The notes under the pieces are model-generated. The model worked only from the letters and a program-made list of their open reading frames with translations, was not told where the DNA came from and searched no databases. The position numbers and the translations under genes are program-made. From Rosistilla carotiformis (lineage in GTDB: Bacteria > Planctomycetota > Planctomycetia > Pirellulales > Pirellulaceae), in contig NZ_CP036348.1 in the NCBI RefSeq assembly GCF_007753095.1, forward strand, positions 6,549,411 to 6,613,410: a stretch of DNA of 64,000 nt. The letters run 5' to 3'. Each line of letters opens with the position of its first letter. The stretch's first letter is position 1. Shown piece after piece: positions 45,301 through 50,391 of this stretch.

Positions 45301-48300
45301 GATTAGGGTCGTCGTTAAGCAGCCCCACGCGATATACATGCGTCCCCGCGGCAAGCGTCGAATCGACGTTGGGTTCCGCCGTGGCCGCCAACGTATTGAG
45401 CGTCGCCCCCAAGCTTCCGCCGCGATCGACGTAGGTTGTTCGGCTACGGTCAAGTTCCGCAACCAAGTCGTAGACGCCACCGCCTCCAGGTTGGCTGCGG
45501 TAAAGCCGACGGGCTACAAAATCCCCCGTAGCTGCAGGTAGCCCCGACAACGAAACCTGTTGTCCGGCGACCACATTCACAACGCTTGTCGCGTCGCTAG
45601 GCAGCGATTCGCCACCGAACCGATCGACATAAGTGATCCGATAGGTGTAGGCCCCCGCCGCCAATGTACTGGCAGCATTGGCTGCAGCACTGGACACGAC
45701 CCCCGTCGATGTCGGTGGCGTCGATTGCAAAATCGGACCGCCGGGCGTTCCTTGAATCAGCAAGTTTTCACCGATCACGTGAACGATATCGGTGTCATCA
45801 AAACGTGCCGGCACCACCAATTGCTGTGTCGGTTGGCCGAAGGGGGTATCGACACGAACAAACAATCCATTGGTCGAATTGCCCTGCAAGACATTACCGC
45901 GGATATCGGGGCCAACACGGTCGTAATCGCTGACAAACGCATCATTGCGTTGATACAACGGCGAATTGAAATTGGTCTCTAAGAAACTGTCACCATCGGC
46001 GCTGATCGCCGCATCGGCACTAAACTGAATTTCGTTGTACAGCAACGTCGGTCGTGCCGCCGATAAGTGAATAGGGTTAACAGTTTGGCTCTGACTGTTC
46101 ACCGTCACGCGACCGCCACCGTACTGGAAATCGGCATGGCCCACGTAATTCAAAAAGATGCCCTGGCGTTCCAGGTTCGCGCGACCTTCGGCGTTATCAA
46201 CGTTGTTCTTAAACTCAATACCGCCCCAGTTACCGCTAGCGGGCTCGGTATACAGCGAATTGGTATCCACGCCGATCGTTTGATCGAGATAGCTGGTAAA
46301 CCGCACTTCGCCATTTCCAAGACCAACGATGGTGTCGACAGCACCAATCGGATCGTAAAATGGTGTCCCCAAAACTTGCAACGACCCACCGCTAAGGTCC
46401 ACGCTGCTGCTGCTGCTGCCCGCCACGATCCGAGCATCCTTCAACTTAAAGATCGCGCCCGCATCAATCTGGACATGCACTCCCTGAGGTACTTCCATCG
46501 TCGCGCCATCGGACAATGGCAGGTTGAACGAACCGCCGCGTCCGATTTCATAGGCGAAGTTATCGCCTAGCGTCGTGACGTTACCATCCAAACCACCGTT
46601 GCCGACGATCCGCACCGTATCTCCCGGACGCGCCGCGGCAAAGGCGTTCTGAATGTTGTTATAAGGGTTTTCCAGAGTACCGATGCGTTGCCCCAACGCA
46701 GTGCTGGTAGCGTGCGATTTATCGACATAAAGGGTGCGCGGCAGCGTAGGCGTTTGCCCTACAACTCCTCCCTCATCCAAAACGCTACGGAACCAGAAAT
46801 TAAACTCTCCCCCCGCCGTTCCATCGCCATCGCCGTCGATCGCAGTTCCGCGGGTATCGACGATTTGCGAAACTGATTTCGGCGCAAAGTTGACAAGCAG
46901 CTCATACGTTCCCTCACTGGTTCCCCCCATCCCGCTATCCGCCAAAGCGAGATCAAACGCTTCGTTGCCAGCTGCGGAAACAGCCAAGAAGTATTCACCC
47001 GGTTCGAGATTCAATTCGATGAACGCATCTTCACCATAATAGTTGTCGTTGCGCGCGACCAATTCCTGAACGCCGTTGTTGTTGCGATACACCGACAGGT
47101 ACGAATCCAACAAACTCGCCGATCCGTTCAACCGTTCGGCGAACGTCTCCGCGGTAAAGACCCCCGCCTCAGCAACTTCGAACCTGTAGACATCAATATC
47201 ACGACTTTCAGGACGATACAAATGTTGCCCCAAAACGTTGTCGATGTCCCCAGGCAAAACGGGTTCGACAGGATTCACTCCCGTTAAATTCGCTACGCCG
47301 TTATTGGCATACGTCACACCGGCTAACAGATTCTCTTCACCGCCCAATGTGTAGTTGCGAATCACACCCGACGCAACCGTACCGGGAGGGGCTTCGCTGG
47401 CAGTCTGAACTCCCAATCCCGACATGATCAGATTCATCGCGTGGGCGTAGTAGCTGAGCCGCGAAGCGTTCAATGGATCGGGCAAACTTGACTCGTTGAA
47501 CCATGACTCGCCAGCATCCATCAAAACGACAGTTCGCCCGAACGTATGTGCCTGCTGTGCGACTTGAGGTGTGTTGGCTAGCGCCCCGAAAACGCCGCCG
47601 GGTCCACTTTCCACGCCCGCAACAACGAGGTTGCCAGTGACGATCGTCAGACTGACACCATCGACACCGTTGACACGATGCGAATCGGTTTCAACAAAGT
47701 CGATACCCCAGTTCTGTCCTAAGACCTCAAAGATCTCCCGCGTCCGTTGCTTTTGAGCCTCGGTGATCGCATTGGACAAATTTTGTCCGAACCCGTCTTG
47801 TCCATAAGGTAGACTGGTATTGAAGTTATAGTAGAGTCGCGAAATTGCAGACCCTTGCAAGCCATCAAATTCATCACCATTTTGGAACGTGAAATGGCTC
47901 AATTGGTCAAAATCACGCAACCCCTGCTCATCAAATCCACCGGGGTACTCCAACGCATAGCTATCGAGCGCGCGGATCTCTTGACGGATCAACGTCGACG
48001 TCGCCCCCGTAAGGGCCCCTAAAGACAGCGTATCGGCCCCGGCGAAACTGCTGCCTACGTCGCTTGAGACTCCCAGCCGAGGATTCGTCGACGAGATGAC
48101 TTGTCCTTCACGTATATCGATGGCGATCCCATCCAGGGTTGCCAGCGGAGAAAGCTGCAATGCCGCATGCGACTCCAGCGCAGCCAGGATCGCGTCGCGA
48201 ACCTGTTCGTTTGTCATGCCTGCGTTGATCACAATCGGGAGATTAGGGACCGTCGTTCCCGAATCGGTAAACTCGAAAGTTACACTCGTTCCGTCGGTCA

Positions 48301-50263
48301 ATGAAACGGTCATCTGATCGCGAGGTAGTAGCGAGATCGCAGGATCGACAAAGTTAATGTCGGCGGCGGTACCGGTGAACCGCAACACCGCGGGATCAAC
48401 CTCAACCGGACGAATCACATGATCACGTGAAGCGACCTCGTCGCTACTGCCCACGCGCAACCGGAAGGTCGCGGCGCCGCTGGGATTACCAGCGAATACG
48501 GGAATCTGCCCGAGATCGGTGATGGTCGAACCGTCGCTGTATTGGTCAAACGTCAAGACGGCGCGGTCCAGGCTTGGATCGTAGCTGATGCTGGTCGGTA
48601 GGACGACGACATCGTCGTTTCCTGAGACCGTTTCGTTCGTCAAAATCAACTGATAGAAGTCGGGCTGCACAACGCGTGGCTGGGTGGCCACGACCGCAGG
48701 ATCGCTAGAGGTCGTAACCGCTGTGGCCGCGAGATCGTCGTCGTTGAAATAGACGACGATTTGGTTCTTGTTTTGGATCAAATCGCCAGCTGCATTGCGG
48801 CCAATCGGCTGGGGAACCACGGCAACGACTTGAGCGCCTAGTTCCAATTCGAAGTAAAGCGTCTCGGTACTGTCGTTGACGCCATCGATTTCCATGCCGT
48901 TGATGTTCGCTGGCTCAAACAGCAAGCCGCCGACGTTTTGCCCTGTCGAAACCGTTCGCACCCCTTCGATGTCTCGACTGACATCATCGAACCCGAACAC
49001 GCGGACACGATAACTGTCGTCGGGTAACGTTTCGCTGAACCGCGCGATCACGATCCGCTGGGTATCATCCAATCCCAAATAGCCAGGCGTAATTGTAATG
49101 TCGTTGCCATTGCCAAAAATCCCGTCGACCGAACGGGTGATCTCGATACCGCTGGCCAGCGTGGCCTCATCGATCGCATCGTCGCTGGCGAACCGCAACG
49201 TCAGTTCGGACGGGGCGACATTCAACAGATTACGTGACGACAAGGTATTCAGATCCAGCGATCCGGTGCCGCTGGGAAAGTCTTGGGTGCTGGCGAACAA
49301 GCTGCCCGCATCGGGATTGATGCCGATCAATTGCGGTCCGTCGCCCGCGTCGTCGACGACCGGCAAACCGACCTTATCTCGCGTCCCGATGTTGTTGATC
49401 AAGGTCTGCAATGGGTTCACGACCGCACCGCCCGCTTCGGGACTGATCGCCGTGAGGGCAAACTCGCGCGTGCTGATGAACTCCTGCGGTTGCGAATCGA
49501 GCGCCGATGCACCCAATACACCCATTACAGGCGACAACCCACCTAATGTATGCGCTCCGCCGGTTTGCACGTCGGTTAGCGTCAGCACTTGGCCAAGTTC
49601 ATGTAACACGGAATTGGCGATCGAACGCGACGTGAAGGTCAGATCTCCCGAGGTCAGGGCATCGGCGGGCGTCAACGTGCCGGCGGGGAATTGACTGCTG
49701 ATGTTGTCGACAAAGACCGATCCGATCGAACTGCCCACGAGCGCCGTATTGGGGTTGCCAGCGCCATCGCGAACATCGTTTTGCAGTGTTGTACCGACAG
49801 TCAACGGCACGCCGCCAAGCGTGTTGCCAATCAACAGCGTGTAATACTCGCTGGCGCCATTGATCGGTGCCTGCCCTACATCGCCAATATAGATATCGAT
49901 GTCCAGCTCTTGCCCGCTGGCCAGCGGGCTGGTGACGTTTTCACCAGCGTCGGGAATGCTCAAAAATCCGGCGCGGACTTGGGCCAAGACGGCGTTGGCG
50001 ATTTGCGATTCATCCCCCGGGGCAAACCCGAAACTGGAAGCATCGAACGGAGCGACCGCGTTTCCGCTTTTGTCGACCAGCTGCCCCTGATTGGATTCGA
50101 CAAAGTCGAGCACGAAGGTCAGAGAATTTGCGTCGAGCAGCTGTCGCGCCTCAAGCACCTCGTGCCGTAAAGCACGTCGCGACAGACGATTGCGCCGCTT
50201 GGCACCGATGTCTCGTCGGCGATTCTTGTTGGTCAAAAGCTGGCGTTCGATGCTTTTCTTCAT
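30386..50263 (-). CDS. Giant B: LEPR-xLL / degenerate metalloprotease / beta-helix / cadherin-like / dockerin protein, 6,625 aa
   Basis: This is an open frame of 19.9 kb, with ATG 50263 preceded by AAGGA at 8 nt. In order: Lys/Arg-rich N-terminus with LEARQLLDA (37-45); metzincin-like domain 1 (about 122-255) with HELGQVLTLTD at 221-231, where the second His ligand is Gln225; metzincin-like domain 2 (about 778-962), where HAMNLIMSGLG (941-951) replaces HExxHxxGxxH; a PPC-like domain (1005-1132); beta-helix 1 (1175-2095); PPC-like domains (to 2555); a propeller-like part with inserted FEFD modules (2595-3299); a jelly-roll-like part (3342-3545); beta-helix 2 (4035-4292); an SbsA-type Ig domain; four FEFD modules (about 4430-4855); GEVED (4973-5062); about 9 cadherin-like domains (5063-6459); dockerin pair (6473-6543); acidic tail ending LDEFWSNF. 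It is a paralog of giant A with no frameshift, so the lost zinc sites look like a functional change, not decay. Confidence 0.88.
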   Translation of the reverse strand: MKKSIERQLLTNKNRRRDIGAKRRNRLSRRALRHEVLEARQLLDANSLTFVLDFVESNQGQLVDKSGNAVAPFDASSFGFAPGDESQIANAVLAQVRAGFLSIPDAGENVTSPLASGQELDIDIYIGDVGQAPINGASEYYTLLIGNTLGGVPLTVGTTLQNDVRDGAGNPNTALVGSSIGSVFVDNISSQFPAGTLTPADALTSGDLTFTSRSIANSVLHELGQVLTLTDVQTGGAHTLGGLSPVMGVLGASALDSQPQEFISTREFALTAISPEAGGAVVNPLQTLINNIGTRDKVGLPVVDDAGDGPQLIGINPDAGSLFASTQDFPSGTGSLDLNTLSSRNLLNVAPSELTLRFASDDAIDEATLASGIEITRSVDGIFGNGNDITITPGYLGLDDTQRIVIARFSETLPDDSYRVRVFGFDDVSRDIEGVRTVSTGQNVGGLLFEPANINGMEIDGVNDSTETLYFELELGAQVVAVVPQPIGRNAAGDLIQNKNQIVVYFNDDDLAATAVTTSSDPAVVATQPRVVQPDFYQLILTNETVSGNDDVVVLPTSISYDPSLDRAVLTFDQYSDGSTITDLGQIPVFAGNPSGAATFRLRVGSSDEVASRDHVIRPVEVDPAVLRFTGTAADINFVDPAISLLPRDQMTVSLTDGTSVTFEFTDSGTTVPNLPIVINAGMTNEQVRDAILAALESHAALQLSPLATLDGIAIDIREGQVISSTNPRLGVSSDVGSSFAGADTLSLGALTGATSTLIRQEIRALDSYALEYPGGFDEQGLRDFDQLSHFTFQNGDEFDGLQGSAISRLYYNFNTSLPYGQDGFGQNLSNAITEAQKQRTREIFEVLGQNWGIDFVETDSHRVNGVDGVSLTIVTGNLVVAGVESGPGGVFGALANTPQVAQQAHTFGRTVVLMDAGESWFNESSLPDPLNASRLSYYAHAMNLIMSGLGVQTASEAPPGTVASGVIRNYTLGGEENLLAGVTYANNGVANLTGVNPVEPVLPGDIDNVLGQHLYRPESRDIDVYRFEVAEAGVFTAETFAERLNGSASLLDSYLSVYRNNNGVQELVARNDNYYGEDAFIELNLEPGEYFLAVSAAGNEAFDLALADSGMGGTSEGTYELLVNFAPKSVSQIVDTRGTAIDGDGDGTAGGEFNFWFRSVLDEGGVVGQTPTLPRTLYVDKSHATSTALGQRIGTLENPYNNIQNAFAAARPGDTVRIVGNGGLDGNVTTLGDNFAYEIGRGGSFNLPLSDGATMEVPQGVHVQIDAGAIFKLKDARIVAGSSSSSVDLSGGSLQVLGTPFYDPIGAVDTIVGLGNGEVRFTSYLDQTIGVDTNSLYTEPASGNWGGIEFKNNVDNAEGRANLERQGIFLNYVGHADFQYGGGRVTVNSQSQTVNPIHLSAARPTLLYNEIQFSADAAISADGDSFLETNFNSPLYQRNDAFVSDYDRVGPDIRGNVLQGNSTNGLFVRVDTPFGQPTQQLVVPARFDDTDIVHVIGENLLIQGTPGGPILQSTPPTSTGVVSSAAANAASTLAAGAYTYRITYVDRFGGESLPSDATSVVNVVAGQQVSLSGLPAATGDFVARRLYRSQPGGGGVYDLVAELDRSRTTYVDRGGSLGATLNTLAATAEPNVDSTLAAGTHVYRVGLLNDDPNLGQTEVVFSDVINVTTTVGQQVRFDNLAGLETSSSPITQLGALNTGFSGETQFRVIYRLNTGTGQFDVVGLTSLNQTSFVDDGTTLVAGTLTGVQPADMPVINATRLRARPDARLAIDPGIIVKMDGARIETGYGAQLIAEGTDGQQVRFTSSADDRFGAGGSFDTNGDLGGSTPVAGDWGGIHIGPLGSVSIDHAYIAYAGGVVETGGTFAGFNALEIIQADGRVANSTFEHNASGLGGQAGVQRDGHGFNEPAVIFVRGSQPVIVDNVIQKNSVGLTAAISINVNALNSEIVLDQGRQTGVADNRTDVRNNFGPLIDGNRLGDNSINGLAVRGGTLTTEVVWDDTDIVHVVDNFRPDMQGGPELIQIPDLFSFGGLRLQSDPQESLVVKFGAGAEIIATGRPLDIEDRVGGSLHVLGAPGFPVVLTSLTDDTVGAGFDPLGQALSDTNGDGAATSAAAGDWQGLVLDKFSNDRNVETVNEIESPDRVLPLTAAGNNANPSSAEFLGALASSETSSDENLRLGFTVHGVISRPSDVDVYSFNAAAGTEVWIDIDRTSFSLDTVVEVININGDIIALSDNSHSESTQTTTLLANENLLPADRVNVLQRDPFGPTNSIDGSFRDDYTTNLFDAGMRLTLPGSAGTTNTFFVRVRSNNQDSSDPQPRDIQNDPSDGIAFENDLVGDGRTSGTYQLQVRIGEQQEHGGSTIRQAEIRYATAGIEVRGLPLHSPLLGEASEPMTGTSDGNDTIGGSIDLGSLNATDRAALSAAGQIFDLSGSGRTDDVDWFEFQVASDSVDPLGAGALHTPVVIDVDYADGLARPNTSIWLFGRPDNSTSPAGEIRLLAFGTDSNILDDQGAPNQGVDQDDLSRGSGGPLDAWLGTMELNAGNYYVAVTNNSRISDQLEQFQTANPSNPLTRVEPITSVQRISSDHDFDDNGVQDNYFGFGGNLFPTTGAATATPPVTVAFDGNSNRIDYTLSDVVLYVTTSTTLSTYDPFTGIRESVVSNSTDGGTVYSVRDIAMRPDGNLYGFGENGAINDANYDSFLRLSTEGGDSEKVGDAGIETYELNDAGDAAARARSNSQSTTARNGDGLSFEAITYVGANGNSTSLGQNADDLALISVSQRADSSVDALHDTNWIFRHNPSNGTGISTPSGDRTNANGVVDGPGPYESGTEVVERGYINTDIDEIANTQSAIINVGSAASILDTDLLSVMRFGTTATLEFDAGLSIDFDLNLGMLSDGDLVSIDDSNGGTHLIEIDTGVILQASQAGGFTNISDGDTLTVTTASGFPIEFEFDSDSTLNDRNRIAINFQATDSPATIAAAVATAVNLLDIDGLSAVASADLVDITGEQSITVLSSGLTTIGAAGIVTAGAIPLSINAFASSQQIAEAFGTFEGVNFGFNLDSVANGSSATFAGATAISVLTASATYMTVSGDPLTAGVQPGNLPVAMVVGESEGELATRLAEFLKSINFDVDQYGTKLVAVDGFFNHAGISAAFDVQDSPGGGEITGLASVETNAFSGGGDRVELFAVSEFGDLYRVVGNTGGSAFQLGSSSNRGDYIATLTDASGNAIRFSGLTVGPRNLEEGRLSETLFGVATDGTIYAFDTMGRPQAVFANGQTSLRTNQSGVTGLAFSNLDVNLWHVSNSSPVASGVASDQDGVGVDPSPDGNTFRNIEGSAGGNHLYFGFENPRSSGNDIQTGEWDGIYDIGNTGIVGDYSGDYLTYNFPGGALGSMESNPLDLSAYSSADRPALYFNYYLETENANDDLPGDSGTNHDDWMLDSLRVFAAGEDGVWRLLATNNSDRSDAGGSPDGFNTNAGLNPRQPQAINNGSSDEFDELTAGGTDLVQELYDVGDNGAPDSWRQARVSLDDFAGQSGVRIRFDFSTAGSMGIGDPFEGGEELRAVAGSQIADGQTMRLRNASNFSTTTFEFDSGLELRIPSAVSIPSGEYLQIDGHRFTFQQGGAEVDGDGVINFSLTDTPAMIAGRLQAELLSAGLTSYLDTTLGNRLSVAGVTNSRGSVDLPTGMIVGQPGVAVGNTPVFVHSGMTAEEVALAVQKSFAEALNVTESQDVTASYPIRNGYLIKVYGYNVLDSGPLGLSQHGSGGNALPGDEFGQFASSSLDNSFRAQNNAFRGVYLDDIIVGFRERGEMVINSQADQTAFVNNLDYEPVLRNGVKAETDLGYYQVEIRIGADYGTEPDGFVRDLYINRTFDTNDRLATAVSLNAPSPDQVYDGQTFTLSDGTNTVTFEFDDTTILPGQPGSGVTAGNVRVPFDPSGTMSRAALGRSIRDAINGAQAQETLAVSASMSDGSVNGSTTVLGSPSNSHVISLHGVVAVDNFGSSNFADLNNQLPTATDAAGNLIPDDYILHGVDIFNSVDGGDRNRKRDQGQILLQGNVITDALTYGINIIPGDRDTAISPLAGTLPHAGPPRATQEFNDERLAPGVSVFNNIVVASGTAGIRISGEATDDAAVPMARIVNNTVYGTGSGIGIQVENNAGPTLSNNIVANVTTGVQVDSSSNATTEISTSLYYRTGTASTYRGGDLGTSSVLIADATTPVFVDPDNRNFYPVLDSPAIDSSREVITDRSYMLTIKGPLGIGASPIVAPNRDVTGQFRTDDPNSPSSGTGQNVFKDLGAFERSDFDGPVALLITPQDNDSGGQDKDPNDTYVQWVQGTLNVFEILISDINGTGPDVATIDPDFGPAPDPNDPAIDLSAVSITENGRLLTEGVDYSLGFSPTNSKILLTPLTGIWRPESIYEITLNNRDRMVLTAPAGSEVQDGDQIQIVDENGVEATLEFDSGYVLVVPQTLTIVVPANGGSGVQDGETFTINDAGTLRVFELNSDSNVTASRTRVDFAVSDTATQLRDKILTAMTTLLASLPANETTQLQPVAVSGDKIQIGNSPSIALTTTGDTQLGLSQQGVAAGVTDGQLISVTHPGGSTVFEFDTDAVSTIAADHRRIPIQATATHEQIAAAIAQAVRSAGVGLDSARDLGQGVVQLGGTSAVTVDVTNSTLVPYGTPGVEESLQLTVPVDSAGFPTVSDGTSFTLTVGAATVRYEFNDLNVNPATTPGTQVIGLTKPDPVNPGLFVLRTADELAVEIASVIQNSSLDLEPTATSGGVVELNEPLGTTFDLNNSGLVASGVAGGAIPVAFSPLNFTSSQMALELVRAINGIDIVSDPNDGPFVGLASLRGSDTLFLSGVTSVVDANNLLGVSNVSAIRDIAGNALSPNRANSETQFTILTPGLSLDFGDAPFASLLADNGARHVVVDGSVYLGTVPTTTETDANAVGTSADGDAAEDGVDFTEAFFSPYYTSSVIHVSVQGDGVLDGWVDFNRDGDFDDVGEQVVSMRQVSTGTETIALAAPSLDGFVPGLTYARFRVSQTGGLSSTGVAVGGEVEDYLVENLAGRPPVANPGGVVDAYTTAEDTPLSVATPSLGILQNDGPGLSIFDADSTGFPKQIEIGGGAVGAVQLNSDGTFNFTPAENFYGTGTFTYRAFNGVMPSNELGTVTLTVTPVNDEPVAVDDPAGTPAFRYLEDQVVRIPWSVLLANDGGFPANEAALENLRISSVAGITPSLPGTPTVPVTVRIIDDSSTTEPMVEIIPQQHSVGIAQFIYHVTDDGTTDGSADPKQSAIPATVTLEFLKVNDAPVPDEAAHAGLNLTVSEDLPYDISIDSILNDDDPAPNRISDRDIFELTYQEVVLSPDAEGLFPGGIQLATENGGTAVLVTDTAGDLVIRYTPPSNFFGTDAIFYRIGDVDTATNGFEPPASAPQSGLPQSYLPTTAPADPNNPPANYLQLADGSWVRLQDDAKATVGRITLTVTPVNDAPVIATTQFETLEDTPVVFSDALASFGIADGPNESGNVTISATGNITTTTQGGTIAIVGNQLTYTPPANFFGLDVLRLTLTDSANPALNTDVEITATVRPVNDAPFDPTAATPTVVNAIEDNTNLVIDLAPLFTDKLVNQFGTDESTDPDNVGNVPQSLVVQGVRLGAGAPSGAAVSLLSNGSVRVTLPQNYFTEIDAMTSAQPPLNLIYTLSDQGISYVGDGSGGFVAQSDPKTVDVPLQLKVFPVNDAPVGRIHRLVNRVSEDTPVTLDVSELIPTDGIVAGLNVGQSLPGTFDSAGPNEDLGGNAIKDTAGETLSQHLAVRSPNSGSNVITTSRGGTVEFIDTDNDTTNGFEQVLYTPPLNFASSSTSVVDTFTYTIQDDGATFTLDANGNPVATSSPLQATGTVEIQVTPVNDPPQFVIDENVSVSEDTTLYDPNDPGHVTLSGFVKSVRPGPADALDEVSQNVRFEVTTTNPGLFDQKFVDESGVVTQRPDISISAAGDLEFNLQLNQNGSAVVTVVAIDDDPANPLQSTSQQFTITVGAVNDPPEFGYPNAPDAPLTIQVAEGSGFYLDSDWASPIAAGPASALDEQSQSVRFNVTTDRPELFVLEPSITSAGALRFTPAPNQHGEAVVTVTAVDTGPTGGDNISSSQPVVLTISIVPVNDIPVPVNDTYAANENALLEITGPGVVANDTDFDGDVLYVNAFGGMSPGVLTGTTALGATVTFAVNDQNQAEGGFIYDPTGSATLDRLTDGESLVDSFTYQVVDETGVVGLTAGRVSITVAGRNDAPRLVNNAIRVASNRVTIIDVLDLVEDPEASGVDAASLAVTLSALNGTLTNNGDGTLSYNPRENFKGSDSFQFTIADVEGNRSTSQTLMLEVGETPISASDVVRTSINRSVDIDVLANDQGVAGVLDPTSLRITTQPAEAVGRVEVQANGIVRFTPANNFVGTAQFRYTVADEFGVTSDPASVVVLVSLSAGQNSSNIRDVNGSGEVSPIDALIVINHLNKNISNDVETLVDNGTISISDGPFMDVNGDGVITPIDALTVINYLNGVNGLNGEYQSLAAPDISSVVVGAAGWMQPEVDEPEELTPEAATVIALGQLVEEAGGIEIDPIIDELADSREDQPLAEELDEFWSNF
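30638..30846 (-). repeat. Dockerin type I pair of giant B
   Basis: Segments DVNGSGEVSPIDALIVINHL and DVNGDGVITPIDALTVINYL have full calcium-loop residues. Spacing and context are as in giant A. Confidence 0.87.
30890..35075 (-). repeat. Tandem cadherin-like domains of giant B (about 9)
   Basis: Linkers VNDEP, VNDAP (four), VNDPP (two), VNDIP and RNDAP separate units with the FTYRAFNG / DSFTYQVVDE type strand. The stalk is shorter than that of giant A by about three units and has no RGQLGT inserts. Confidence 0.75.
35080..35345 (-). other. GEVED domain of giant B
   Basis: GWVDFNRDGDFDDVGEQV through VAVGGEVEDYLVENL carries the GEVED signature, placed directly before the cadherin-like stalk as in A and C. 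Confidence 0.85.
35700..36985 (-). repeat. Four FEFD modules of giant B
   Basis: Four units of about 85-110 residues each show D-G-x-x-F-x-I, then a strand ending in FEFD or FELN, then a helix with I-A-x-A-I or similar and a short beta end (QLGG, ELNE). I do not know a family name for this unit. It also occurs in A and C (see the FEFD finding). Confidence 0.6.
43980..46740 (-). other. Right-handed beta-helix region 1 of giant B
   Basis: The start PYNNIQNAFAAARPGDTVRI is the usual N-cap of DUF1565-type beta-helix domains. Asn-rich coils and two DDTDIVHV marks (45776-45799, 44246-44269) follow, and it ends in GAPGFPVVLTSLTDDTVGAG. Layout and marks equal those of giant A. Confidence 0.7.
47380..47960 (-). 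other. Degenerate metzincin-like domain 2 of giant B
   Basis: The upstream part (SAISRLYYNFNTSLPYG through FEVLGQNWGIDFVETD) aligns with the active domain 2 of giant A. The zinc helix reads YYAHAMNLIMSGLGVQ: only the first His is kept, the catalytic Glu is Ala, and the other two His are lost. A catalytic function is not expected. Confidence 0.68.
49500..49900 (-). other. Degenerate metzincin-like domain 1 of giant B
   Basis: SVLHELGQVLTLTD keeps the first His and the Glu but has Gln225 for the second His, and Thr-Asp where the third His would be. A Met-turn-like SPVMG follows. The fold is probably kept while the zinc site is lost. Confidence 0.65.
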
Positions 50264-50287
50264 CGATGTTTTCCTTGGGAACTAGCC

Positions 50288-50320
50288 AAGCGACGCGGCA
50301 ACAAAGGTTGCCGGTCGCTT
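50288..50320 (-). promoter_or_regulatory. Strong hairpin in the leader of giant B
   Basis: AAGCGAC (50288-50294) pairs with GTCGCTT (50314-50320), and inside it CGGCAAC (50296-50302) pairs with GTTGCCG (50307-50313), with a 4-nt loop and one bulged base. The hairpin ends 24 nt before the start codon of giant B, just ahead of its ribosome-binding site. There is no U-run, so a role in mRNA stability or translation is as likely as termination. Confidence 0.5.
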
Positions 50321-50369
50321 GAAATCGTTTAATCACGAATGATGAATTGGGGCGTTGTCACAGTCAATA

Positions 50370-50391
50370 ACTCGAGAGAATGCTCCCGAGT
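50370..50391 (-). terminator. Terminator-like hairpin directly after giant C
   Basis: Directly after the TAG of giant C the minus strand forms a 9-bp stem (ACTCGGGAG with CTCTCGAGT, one G-U pair) and a CATT loop. Only a weak T-run (TATTG) follows. It suggests that giant C and giant B may be separate transcripts although only 128 nt lie between them. Confidence 0.45.

Noticed and set aside
30386-50263. Giant B as a decaying pseudogene because its zinc sites are lost
   Set aside because: The frame is open over 6,625 codons with intact dockerin, GEVED and C-terminal motif, so selection on the protein seems maintained.
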